A stretch of 64,000 bases of DNA, taken from positions 130,493,332-130,557,331 of the forward strand of contig NC_085046.1 in NCBI RefSeq assembly GCF_963662255.1, written 5' to 3'. This stretch comes from Cinclus cinclus. Taxonomy: Eukaryota > Chordata > Aves > Passeriformes > Cinclidae. Below are positions 13,755-25,354 of the stretch, piece after piece. Each line of letters starts with the position of its first letter. The first letter of the stretch is position 1. The position numbers were made by a program, and so were the translations under genes. The notes under the pieces are model-generated. The model saw only the letters and a list, made by a program, of their open reading frames with translations. It did no database searches and was not told where the DNA came from.

Positions 13755-15158
13755 GCTGAGCTGAGCCTAACAGAGCCTGTGTCCCCATGTGTGTCTGTGT
13801 ACTGGGCTGAGCTGAGCCTAACAGAGCCTGTGTCCCCATGTGTGTCTGTGCACTGGGCTGAGCTGAGCCTAACAGAGCCTGTGTCCCCATGTGTGTCTGT
13901 GCACTGGGCTGAGCTGAGCCTAACAGAGTCTGTGTCCCCATGTGTGTCTGTGCACTGGGCTGAGCTGAGCCTAACAGAGCCCACATCCCCATGTGTGTCT
14001 GTGTACTGGGCTGAGCTGAGCCTAACAGAGCCTGTGTCCCCATGTGTGTCTGTGTACTGGGCTGAGCTGAGCCTAACAGAGCCCACATCCCCATGTGTGT
14101 CTGTGTACTGGGCTGAGCTGAGCCTAACAGAGCCTGTGTCCCCATGTGTGTCTGTGTACTGGGCTGAGCTGAGCCTAACAGAGCCCACATCCCCATGTGT
14201 GTCTGTGTACTGGGCTGAGCTGAGCCTAACAGAGCCTGTGTCCCCATGTGTGTCTGTGTACTGGGCTGAGCTGAGCCTAACAGAGCCCACATCCCCATGT
14301 GTGTCTGTGCACTGGGCTGAGCTGAGCCTAACAGAGCCTGTGTCCCCATGTGTGTCTGTGCACTGGGCTGAGCTGAGCCTAACAGAGCCTGTGTCCCCAT
14401 GTGTGTCTGTGCACTGGGCTGAGCTGAGCCTAACAGAGCCTGTGTCCCCATGTGTGTCTGTGTACTGGGCTGAGCTGAGCCTAACAGAGCCCACATCCCC
14501 ATGTGTGTCTGTGTACTGGGCTGAGCTGAGCCTAACAGAGCCCACATCCCCATGTGTGTCTGTGTACTGGGCTGAGCTGAGCCTAACAGAGCCTGTGTCC
14601 CCATGTGTGTCTGTGCACTGGGCTGAGCTGAGCCTAACAGAGCCTGTGTCCCCATGTGTGTCTGTGCACTGGGCTGAGCTGAGCCTAACAGAGCCTGTGT
14701 CCCCATGTGTGTCTGTGTACTGGGCTGAGCTGAGCCTAACAGAGCCCACATCCCCATGTGTGTCTGTGTACTGGGCTGAGCTGAGCCTAACAGAGCCTGT
14801 GTCCCCATGTGTGTCTGTGTACTGGGCTGAGCTGAGCCTAACAGAGCCCACATCCCCATGTGTGTCTGTGCACTGGGCTGAGCTGAGCCTAACAGAGCCT
14901 GTGTCCCCATGTGTGTCTGTGCACTGGGCTGAGCTGAGCCTAACAGAGCCTGTGTCCCCATGTGTGTCTGTGCACTGGGCTGAGCTGAGCCTAACAGAGC
15001 CTGTGTCCCCATGTGTGTCTGTGTACTGGGCTGAGCTGAGCCTAACAGAGCCCACATCCCCATGTGTGTCTGTGTACTGGGCTGAGCTGAGCCTAACAGA
15101 GCCCACATCCCCATGTGTGTCTGTGTACTGGGCTGAGCTGAGCCTAACAGAGCCCGTG
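13755..15158. repeat. 51-bp minisatellite, about 28 copies
   Basis: A head-to-tail array with a unit of 51 bp, for example GCTGAGCTGAGCCTAACAG (13755 on) followed by a TGTGTCCCCATGTGTGTCTG part. Copies differ mainly at two places: TGTACT versus TGCACT, and CCTGTGTCC versus CCCACATCC. One copy has a GAGTCTGTG variant near 13926, and the last copy has CCCGTGTCC. The array is otherwise nearly uniform, which indicates recent homogenisation or expansion. Because 51 is 17 codons, frames stay open across the array: about 470 codons on plus, and about 502 and 507 codons on minus. These are treated as by-products of the period. The array lies in an intron of VPS13B. Confidence 0.97.
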
Positions 15159-15240
15159 TCCAGGTGTGTCTCTGCCACCCAGCATTGTTGGTAACATAAT
15201 GAAATAAATCTCTTTGCATTTCAGTTGTAATTTGGTGGTT
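15159..15240 (+). other. right flank of minisatellite with AATAAA signal
   Basis: The array ends in a degenerate partial copy (CCAGGTGTGTCTCTGCC). AATAAA follows at 15203-15208 with CTCTTTGCAT after it, a polyadenylation-signal-like arrangement of the kind seen at the R-U5 junction of LTRs. The assignment to an LTR is tentative. Confidence 0.2.
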
Positions 15241-18200
15241 GCCTTCATTTCTTGTGTGTATTGATTCATACCCCCTGTATTATAAATAACCATTTTTTTT
15301 TGTTTTGAAGTGTTTCTTTTTGATTTTGTTATGACATATTTTAGTGGCTTTTTATACTGAATATGGCTAAGTACTCTTCATCTAAGTCTGGTGTCTTTTT
15401 AGCATTTACTACAAATTCTTTAGCTTAAAAAACCAGCTACCTTTGCACACATGAGGAAATGACTATGTTGTTATTAGTTAGTTATCAGTAATTATAATGA
15501 TTAGATCTTATGTTACCATAATATTAACATAACCTTCATGTACATTTCTGAGCCCCCAGTAGTGATATTCCTGGTGGATGACACATACATGGTCTTGAAA
15601 TGTCATTAGGTCATGTTTAGGAAAGTGACCTTTAGGAAGCCCCTTCTCTTCTTTCTTGAAATGCAATTATCTTAATGAAGCAGGGGCAGTTGGGAATGGA
15701 TTCCTGCTCATAGTGCTCCCAGGTGCTGCCCAAGTCCTGGTCTATGCAAGGGAAAATGTGGTTATGTTCTCAGTACTGTCAGTGTCCACTGTACCAAGGT
15801 GTTGAATTGACATCTTCCCCTCAGCACATGAAATTTGAAAGAGCTTTATGAGTGTGTAAACATGTCATCATCAGAAAAGAGAGCAGTATGCAAGATTTGG
15901 TAAGTTTTTGTTTCCAAGCAAACGCTAAAGAGAAGCACAGGTGCCTGTATATATTTGAATTCACAGTTTAATGGATGAAATTAATCTAGGATTAGTCCTG
16001 ATAGCGTTCATAGTTGCTCATCTTTTCTGAGGCAATTTTTAAATGCTGAAATACATACCATACAGTGCCCATTCTGAATAAATAGGTGGAAAATGTTTTT
16101 TAAAAAATAGTTAGTTTTCCTTACTGATGCTTTTTAGTCTTGCTTTTGACATATGAAGTTTCTTAAAGGAAACTTGCATAAAATTAAGTTTACTGCTTTT
16201 TCTGGTTGATTAAAATATTTTTAACATCTGTATGACCACCATGAAATTCTCTGGATGCTGATGTCTTCTAAACACTAGAGTACTGAGAGAAAGTGATTTT
16301 AGTTGAGTTTTAAAATTTGTTAAAATCAGTTTAAATAAGCAAGTTAATCACAGCAGTGTTCGTTTTGCACTTATCTTTATCAAGTGTTTTTAGGAATTCA
16401 CCTGTGATCTAAGAAGTAGTTACAGCAAAAAAAGAAATAGAAAAGTCCTATGTGGCTATAGCAAATGTGGCAAAGCAAAATATATAACTAGTAAGAAACT
16501 TTGATATACTAACTATAATTGATTCCAGCGATTTGTCTGTTAAAGCCAATGCAAATAATTGTAACATCTGTCAAAAACCAGCCACTAGCATGAAAACCTT
16601 TTAACATTTTGCACTTAATAAACTATTTTATACATAAACTACCTTATTGTTTATATTAAAAACTAAAAAATATTCGGTCTGTTCCAGCCATTCTAACAAA
16701 AACTTTAATAAGTAGACATTGCATAAAAATGACACAATCCAGCAGTTATTTGGTAAGGCCAGCATAATCATAAATTTACCATCCATGCTTTTCCAAAAAT
16801 ACTAACCCATATTGTTCTCTCTGGACCTGTTGCAGGGATGACTAATCCAGCTGCTGAGGTCTCTCTTTATGTGTTTGATGGAACACTTGGCTTGCTACAC
16901 TACAGCTGTGTGTTTATGTGCAGTGCACACCTGCAGGGGCCTGACAAATAGCTGTAGTATGCAGAGTATACAAAATTACCCTGGCACTGCTGCAAATAAG
17001 GAAGTTTCTGTTTTGAAGTCCATATGTGTGTGAGCTTGAGATGCCAGCTGGGGTATTTATGTTGCATTGCACAGATGTAAAACTGCCAACTGATTTTATA
17101 CCAAATAAAGGCTAATCTTTTTATACATACTTGGTGTCAGAGTTATGAAGTGGTACATAAGAATGTTCTCACGACTTAACTCTTTTAAAATAAAAGCTGA
17201 CATTAAAAATGCTCGAACGCACAATATGCATAGATGCTAAAGATAAAAATGTGCTGTATTTACTTAGATATCTGCTGTAGCATGGTATTTTAAAGGTTTT
17301 ATTGTTGCTGATGTATAGATTTTAGCTGCACATAATCAGGACTTGATTTATTGTGTACATATACACTGTGCTATATATTCTTTTTTCCAGGAAGTCACTT
17401 CAACTCTGTGGTGAATCCAGTTTATGGGTTCTGAAATGTAAAAGCCCAATCTATATAGCTACTTAACTTAAAAGCTTTGCTTTCCTTTTTCAAATGTTCT
17501 TGAGCACAGTGATAATTTTTCATCAGATGTAATATGTATTCTGAAAAATGTTATCATTGTTAGTAAACCTTGTTTGTGACGTTACTTTTAAAGGCAATAC
17601 TTTCCAAATACTAAAGAAATTAAATTTCATTTGCTAAAGCTAGCAAATAGCACAGATATGAGTTCTGATAGTTTGATGATTTTAGTCAGTAGCTTGGCTT
17701 TTGGTATGAAGTGGTTGTAAAGACAACAAGGTGAAATTAATAGTTTGTTTTGGGTACTTAAATACTGCATGCTTAATCCTTTTTAAATGCCTAAAATGAA
17801 GTCTTAGTGGGGGAGAGAGGGTTAATGTGCAGATGTGAAAGTGGACAACTTTTGTGCTTTTGACTACTCACTGGAAGTTCTCTAAGCACTTAGCTACTTT
17901 TTTAGGCTTAACACACTTTTCCTTCAATTAATTTTTTTCACGTTACTGTGTGAAGCAATTTTAGTAATGTTTTTAATTTGTTGTTTATTCTGGGCAACTA
18001 AAACATTTGAAGATGTGCAGAATTCTGCTTTGGCTTACTCTGTCACAATGTATATTTGAAATGCATTTATGCTATGTGTGTAAGAACAAAGGAAATGGGA
18101 GCAATGTTGAATTGTATCACTATAGAATGTGTCCCAAAGGACTTAAGAATTTATTTTGCTAAATGTAGTGCACAGCTCAGAACTGGCCAGCCATCACACA

Positions 18201-20630
18201 CTGCTCACCAGGCTGGTGGAGTTTTTTCAAAGCAAAAGAATTTCATACATATGCACATGTGCATGCACATGCTCACCCTGAGAGCACAGTCTAGGGCTTC
18301 TTGTGCTCAAAATGAACATCTGCAAGTATCCCCCAGAAGCTCAAACATTATCCAGGTTCACGTGGTTTAGAAATAGAGTTTTTTGGTGACTGAATTTTAG
18401 AGCAGAAACCTCAGGCATTATTATTAGTTAGGTGAAGAGTTGAGTTGTACCCCCATAATACTGCCAAGGCATGTCCTCCTGGCTAACATAATAAGGGTGC
18501 CTGTGAGATGCCCAAACTAGCATTAACTGCTGAGAACTAGTCTGTGAGCAGAGAGGGCTGGGAAACAACACACAGTGCCAGATCTCCCTGGTAAATGGAA
18601 ACGCTTCAAAAGAAGTTACTTCTGCTAGATGAGTATAGGAAGTCTTGATTGTTGTTATATCCTCTATTTAGGAGTTATGTTCAAGACCCAAAGAGCAGAA
18701 TTCTGTTGGTGGGGGAAGAAATACTTTGGAAAGATGGTTTGGTTATTTTGTGGCAGGACCAGCTCTGTTACAGAAGGATCACTTCAAACAGATTGCCGCC
18801 ACTGCAGGTTGCAAACACACAGCTGAAGGCTTCTAGTTCTCAGCTCGTGCACAGATGTCTTTCAATAAGTTTAGCCAGTAATTTCTTCAAATTGCTCAGT
18901 TTATCAGCAGCACATGTCATCAATCCTGGAGTGGTTGCTCAAGTCAAACTACAGAATCCTTAGCTTACAGACACAGCTGCAAACAGGTGAACAGGCAGAA
19001 AGTAATTTGTGCAGCTTGGTGGCTGTCAGACAAAAGACAGACAATCTGTGTTTAAAACAGATTGCAGGCCTTGCATGAGCCAGACAAAAGGGATTTCTAC
19101 AACTGCAAATAATTCCAAGGTTAACATATTTTCCTTTCTGCCATTAGGTGATTTGTTAAAATTGGAAACAATGAGCATTATAAATCTACACAGAAACTAG
19201 AGATAAGATGAAAGAGAAAAACAGATCACTAAATAAGTTTACATCTTTCTGTTGAAAAGCATACAACTGGTATTCATATAGCACTCCTTTTTATAAACTA
19301 AGCTGAGTTATAATACCTATAAGGACATTTAATATGGATTTTTAGTTACGCTAAGGAAGTCTAATTGGGAAAAGAAACAGCATTGTAAAAATGGTAAGTT
19401 CATAGCATTGTTTCTCTGACTTAAAAATTTGACTATTTTTTCTTTTCAAAATCTCCTTTGGTTATCATTCAAAGATAACGTGAAGATTTGGCAGGATGTA
19501 ATTTTAACTTTGAAGTCCTCTCTTTCAGATATTTTCATATTGGGTAGATTTATCAATATTTACTGTACTAAGTGTATCAGAGTGAGAAATTTGTAGCAAT
19601 CAAGCATACTGTAGTGCTAACCTAATTACAGTAAAGTAGAAAATATGCTATTGCCCAATCACAGATATTATCTCAGATGTGTGACTATAGAATATCTATT
19701 CCTTACACTTTTCATGGGCTCAGTAAACTTGCCTTGACCTCAAAACTTCTGCAGCCTTCCATGAGGTACTAATCAAGCTAATGTAATATAGCCCTTCTTC
19801 CTGTTTAGTTCAGTGAGTAAGTACTTACGTGCAATAATACTGATGGGTAATTCTATGCCTAGTTTAAGTTCTGGGAAATTTATTTTCCATGTTACTTAAA
19901 ACTTAGCAGCAGAGAGAGATTGTGGGTAGAAGAAGATGCAGAAAGTTACTGTCTACTCTAAAGTAACATCTGCTTTTGTGATGATATGATTCTGTGCATA
20001 GGGAATAAATAATTTTGCTTTGAAATACATGGATACTAATGTACTTTTTGTGTAATATAATGATATGTATTATAATGAATTCACGAATACAATTGATAAT
20101 CATGCAAAAGGGCTTACAAGACTTATTTTTACCCCATTAAAAGCCACTGTTGTTTTCTTAATGAAAAAATTAAAATGCTCTTTTTGTTACTATCATTCCT
20201 AGATTACTTATTTGATTCCAGCATAAGTATTGTCATAAATGAAGACTACTGTTGTACAGCTATTTCAAGTTCATAGTATTATTGAAATTGAGCACTCAGT
20301 TCTGAAGGGAAACTTGATGCTGAGGCTGAATTGAAAAATTCTTTAAATTTCTCAACTATGAAGACATCCCAAGCATGTGCTTTAATAAGCTATAGCATGG
20401 AAGTACCGTTTCTCATGTTTGCTGATAAAATGCAAATTCCAAGATAAAATGTGTCTTTAATATATGCTGTGTTACACGACTCCTTGCATTTGTATTTTCC
20501 TCTATTGTTTGTGTCTTAATAGACAGCAAGGTTTTTAACCTTTCAAAAATTAATCATGCTAAATGGAGCTTTTCTATTCTTTGGCCAGGAAAGATTATAT
20601 ACTAGGTACTCTCTTTGTAATGATGATAGC
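15241..20630. other. VPS13B: unique intron sequence
   Basis: AT-rich intron DNA. No exon with plausible splice sites, no RNA gene and no mobile element was recognised. The open frames at 18056-18370 and 18649-18963 look like chance frames. Confidence 0.6.
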
Positions 20631-20639
20631 ATGTGTATT

Positions 20640-21010
20640 GCTTTTTGATTGTGCAGGGTGTATGCTGCAGATTGCAGCCTGACATTGCTATGGTGTTCCG
20701 TGCATGGGCTTCATGTATTCCCTGTAAATGTGAGATCATCATCTTTAAAGGATGGTTTTAATTTGTGTTGGTGAATCGAGTGGATACTGTATTTAAGGAA
20801 GGGGGGAAAGAAGTGTATTTATGCAGGTTGCTGTCTGCAGTCCAAATTGCTGATCAGAGGGTCTTTATACACATCGGTAATGTGCTGTGCAATATAAGCT
20901 GAAATATATTCCACAAGGGAGGAAAACGGAATAGGTTACATACGCTGTTCCTAAGTGCAATGAATATAAAACTCCATTACTCACTTTAAGCAGGTGCTTT
21001 TTATATGAGG
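20640..21010. promoter_or_regulatory. candidate conserved non-coding element
   Basis: A non-repetitive block with mixed composition and several retained CpG-containing words (TTCCGTGCATGG, GAATCGAGTGG, ACATCGGTAATG, AAACGGAATAGG) in an otherwise CpG-poor intron. No coding frame is open across it. Conservation is an inference from texture only. Confidence 0.22.
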
Positions 21011-23289
21011 CTTTAAAGAAATATAAAACTGCTGGTGAAATGATTGGTTTGTACAGACACGACTTAACTTCCAGTACTTTGACCAGATAAAGAGGCTAAA
21101 AATATTTCTACAAACATTTCTTTAATGATTTCAAGGATTAAAGGTTAATATCCTCCTAGTGTAAGAAACTGCCATTCCAGACACTAAATGTATTGTTTTC
21201 TTTAAGTCCTCCAGAGTTGCATAGACCATTTAAAGAAAATAAAAATTAGTTTGTTCAAATTAGAGCACTATGTTTTGAAGTTGATATCTCTAAGTTGTCT
21301 TTAAGTTGACAGTCTATATTAAGTTGTTGGAAGGAGTACAGTGATATAGAGAAATGCAGTGTGATATAGAAAATTGTGAATAAGAATCATAATCCAGTTA
21401 GGAAAACCCCTCATCTTTAATGAAAGTTAAATTTTGTCATCTATATGCATGGAAAACCACATGTAAAGGGGTAAACTCAGACTTTTTATTTAAAGCAGCA
21501 TATATGCTCTGAGAAGGAGAATCATGGGAAGATTGTTCATGATAATACTGATATACTGTATTTTAATATTTCATTTTAATTTCTATCATATTTAACTTAC
21601 CCACCCTGTCTGAATTACTGTTTTCCTGCCATTTCCTATTTCTTTACAGTCAGTGATTGTAGCAGTAATCTCTGTAGTCCATCTTTTAATCATGTGACTC
21701 CTGGCTTTCTTCACTTCCCAACTGAGTGATGTTAACATTCTCTCTTGCTTCTCCCCCATGCCTAGCAACTCAGGAAAATAGCTGTTAATGATTACACTTT
21801 AGATGTTCTTTATTTTTGATAATACCATTACTGAACACATCTGACCTTCTTTTGAATTTTTATGAACCTTTGCAGTTTCTTGACTGCTTAAAGGATTACT
21901 ACGTCCATCATCTAGAATCCTCATCTTGTTTACCTTTTTACTGGTCCATAACTGTGCTGCCCAATATTCAATAAGCTCCAACTGAGCCTGTGAGACGTTT
22001 CAGCCATTGGATATTGTGTTTGACAGCAAGCAGGTGACGAGGTGTCATATGTGCTGCAGGGAAGCTCAGTCATGTGTAGGTCCAGGTTGATACCTGGCAC
22101 TTCTTGTCTTCAGCACAGTAGGCATGTTACATAGCACTCTAAGGTTTGAATCTGTTCTGATGAAGGAGGCTTTTTAAAGGCAACAAAAACTCATAGGAAA
22201 TGTTTATTAGTTTTATAGTTGCCAGGTAACTTACTTGAGTAGATGTGCCTTAGAGAAAGGGGCTGCACAGGTGCAACAGAATTTGATAAGGTTTAAGATG
22301 AGCTCTGATTTGTCTGAGAATTTGTTCTTTCATCCTATAATTTGCCGTCCTAGAAAGTTTTTCTTTAGTTGCTACCCAGCTTTTTACTAAAAGAAGAGTT
22401 GTAAAATGCAGACTTAAATTCTGAGTGTAAAATAAATTGCACCTTTTGCTTAATGTGTTTGCAGATAAGCCCTTTGAGTTTATTGGATTGAACTTGAACT
22501 AGACTAGATAGAAAATGCATTTCACATTTTTGAGATCCTATTAGCACTTATTAACAGAAGTGTTTTCATATATTTTACATGTTGACATTTGGCATGAGCT
22601 GTTATTATCGTCAGATACAGCAAAACTACTGTATTTGAGATTAATAGAAGGCTTGTATGACCGAGATGTAAGCAACCAATTGCAAGTGCATGGCTTCCAA
22701 CCAAAGGGTGTCTTACTGAGGATGGGAACTGTGAGCTCTTTCCTCCATTTATCTGTCTGCCTTCATATTTTTCAGGATCTTGCCTCAAATACTTACTGTT
22801 CAGGTTTCTCAAATTCTTATTTATCTGTATCCTGGAAGTATTTGTATCCATGTCACTTTTAGCATTTGTCTACTGACAGCACATAGGTATGAGGATTGAT
22901 AGGACATGCTTTTCAAGAGTTACAATCCAGATTTTGACAGGTTTTTGTGCATTTTTTTTGAAGAAAAAAGTTACTTGCTTCTATCACTTATCTCAAATGA
23001 TAAGAATATCTGAAGTGCAGCTGTTGAATTGGTCAGGAAGAGAAATCTGTCCCTTTCTTTTTGAACCTATGTTTTCAACAGCAGGAAGAGTAGCACTAAA
23101 ACTACTTTAATCCTGTGTCCTGACCAAAATTGCCAAATCCAAAATTATGGCTTCAATAAGGTATGCTTATAATTGGTGATGCCTAAATAGCCAGAATGTT
23201 AGCAATAATGTGCTTCATAATAATAAATTGCCCAAAACTACACTTTTCACTGCAAAGTTCTAGAGCTATTTACAATACTATCTACGTTT

Positions 23290-23700
23290 AAAGATGGAAA
23301 ATGGTATTTCTTTTTTAAGTGTTGTTGGCTGTTTAGATCAAAAAGATCCACAGTCCAGCAGGGCCAGGAGAAGTCTGGTGGTGTGGGATGAGGTCAGGGT
23401 TGCGCCTGGCAGAGAGGTTTGTGATTGTCCACATTGCCCAGGACTGGCCTCCTCTGACATGTGGCACACCAGGGGACAGCTGCTTGCCACTCCATAGCCC
23501 TACTTTGGCTTGCAGGTTTACAACCCATTGTCTGAGCTGCCCTGGGTTTTCCCTACAGCTGCTGAGGTAGAGCTGTTCCCATCTTGTTCCCCTGTTCTCA
23601 CAGCACTCAGGCACAGCTTTGTGCCTCTGCTATCTTCAGTGCAGTTTTTGTGGTGGATTTCTCTCACAGAGTGATTGCTACTCGTGAGATTCACAACTTC
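23290..23700. other. GC-richer unexplained patch
   Basis: About 400 bp clearly richer in G+C than its surroundings, with short overlapping open frames on both strands. It may be the remnant of an old mobile element. I could not name a family, and I see no splice sites that would make it an exon. Confidence 0.25.
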
Positions 23701-23980
23701 CCCCCCATGTTTTCTATCCTCAAATACTACACAGCAGTAGTTTAAATAAATAATGCTAATCACATGAGAAGCTTAGCAGTCAGTGTGCACTTGCAAATTG
23801 TTGTCCAGCTGTGCTCCAGTGTTAGGTACCATCACAAGTGGAAATAGGACACTTGGAGTTATGGTAGGTCCATAAGGAAATGTTTCTATTACTAGAAGGG
23901 AGGCATAGTTAAAAATTTTCACCCTTATCTTCACTAACATCACCTCTAGCTGCACTGTAAAAAGCACTTCTTTTGGTGAA

Positions 23981-24058
23981 CATGGCAATGTTAAGTTTGC
24001 AGTTGGACTTGATGATGTTAAAGGTCTTTTCCAGTGTAAATGATTCAGAGATTCTGTG
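23981..24058 (+). mobile_element. CR1 LINE 3'-tail fragment
   Basis: Matches the typical avian CR1 3' end: GTTGGACTTGATGATGTTAA, then AAGGTCTTTTCCAGTGTAAA, then a decayed terminal octamer repeat (TGATTCAGAGATTCTGTG). It is in sense orientation. Only the last ~75 bp are recognisable. Confidence 0.75.
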
Positions 24059-24319
24059 CATTTCAGTGGTAGCTGTTTAGTTCTTGTATGAGTGTTCCAA
24101 ATTAAAACCACATTTTACTTTACAGGATAATCACTTAAAACAGATCATCAATAAGGAATATTTAAAGTTTTTTCTTACCTAGAATGCCTTAAGCATATTA
24201 TTCCAAATATTCTATGTTTTCTTCTTTCTTGAACCACAGGTTTCTTATTTACTTCTCCATTTGAAGCAGGATGTTAGAAAAAACGAGTTAGGACAAATAG
24301 GGACCTGTATGAAGGCCAC

Positions 24320-24338
24320 GGGGGGGGAGGGGGGGGGG
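24320..24338. repeat. G-rich run (8 G, A, 10 G)
   Basis: A near-homopolymer G tract. It is a possible slippage site and could take part in a G-quadruplex. Confidence 0.85.
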
Positions 24339-25343
24339 AATCTTGAAACAGGAATGTAGCAACAGGATTTTGTCTTTTTTAAGTGATTCTCCCTGTAGGT
24401 GAAATGCTGCTATTCTTTAGCAAGCTGGAAAATATTTTGCAATATATAAATATCTGTTTATAATTATGATCTTGCATCTTGTTTAGTATTTAGGCAGTGG
24501 AGAAACCTTAGTTAGTTTACAGGCAGTTTAAGGATTTAAGTGATTAGGTAGAGAGATTTTAATATTTGCTTTTAGCAGCTTATATTCTGATTAAGAGAAT
24601 ACTTATATTGATAAATATTTTATCATTGTTGCCGAAGAACAAAGCAGCTTGACCTTCTTTAGGGAGTATTTCAGTCTGTTACTAAATTTCACCCTTTCTT
24701 TCATGCATTTACTTTTTCTTTTAGTACCGTGGTTGAAGAGAAAATAAAATGAGAACTATTTTTTTGGGACAGAGTTCTTTTATATATGGAGCTCTGGCAC
24801 AGGAGCTCAAGTCAGTAGAAAATCTGTCCATTTCACAATATGTTAAAAGCAAGACAAGTCTACCATAATCCTCTTGTTAGTGCCCTGTTAAGTCTTGGGA
24901 GCAGGTGGGGATGAAACAAAAATTTCTTAGAATAATGATATGTAGACTAAAAACTGGTTGACACAGTTACATGAAAATAAAAAACTATGATATTCAGAAT
25001 AGAAACTGTAAAGTTAAATAATGTTGAGTTAGAAAAAACACCCAAACAATTTTACCTTGACAGTTCCTTAAAATAAGATGCCCTAATTACTGTTTTGAAG
25101 AAGAAAGAAAATAGTAGCCTGAGAGTATGTACGTTAGGGTTGCAAAATGTGGTCTGTAGGCTGTGCTGATAGATTGAAAACATGCAATTGTGAGCACAGT
25201 GAAGATGCTTGAGGTACTTCATTGCAAAGATTCAATTTTGCTATGGAAAAATCGCAGAAAATACTTCTACTCCAGCTTTTACATTTTAGGAAAACCTCTC
25301 TTTTTCTCTCTTTTTCTCTGTTTTTTCCAGTTAAAAAAAGGAA

Positions 25344-25354
25344 GGGGGGGGGGG
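25344..25354. repeat. poly(G) run, 11 bases
   Basis: A G homopolymer within a purine-rich stretch (GGAAGG...GAGGGTGAGGGATGGAGG). Confidence 0.85.

Noticed and set aside
13670..15219. Long open frames (about 470-507 codons) on both strands as repeat-protein genes
   Set aside because: They follow from a 51-bp period with few stops in the unit. They lie in a tandem array within an intron, overlap each other on both strands, and two of the three start only at GTG.
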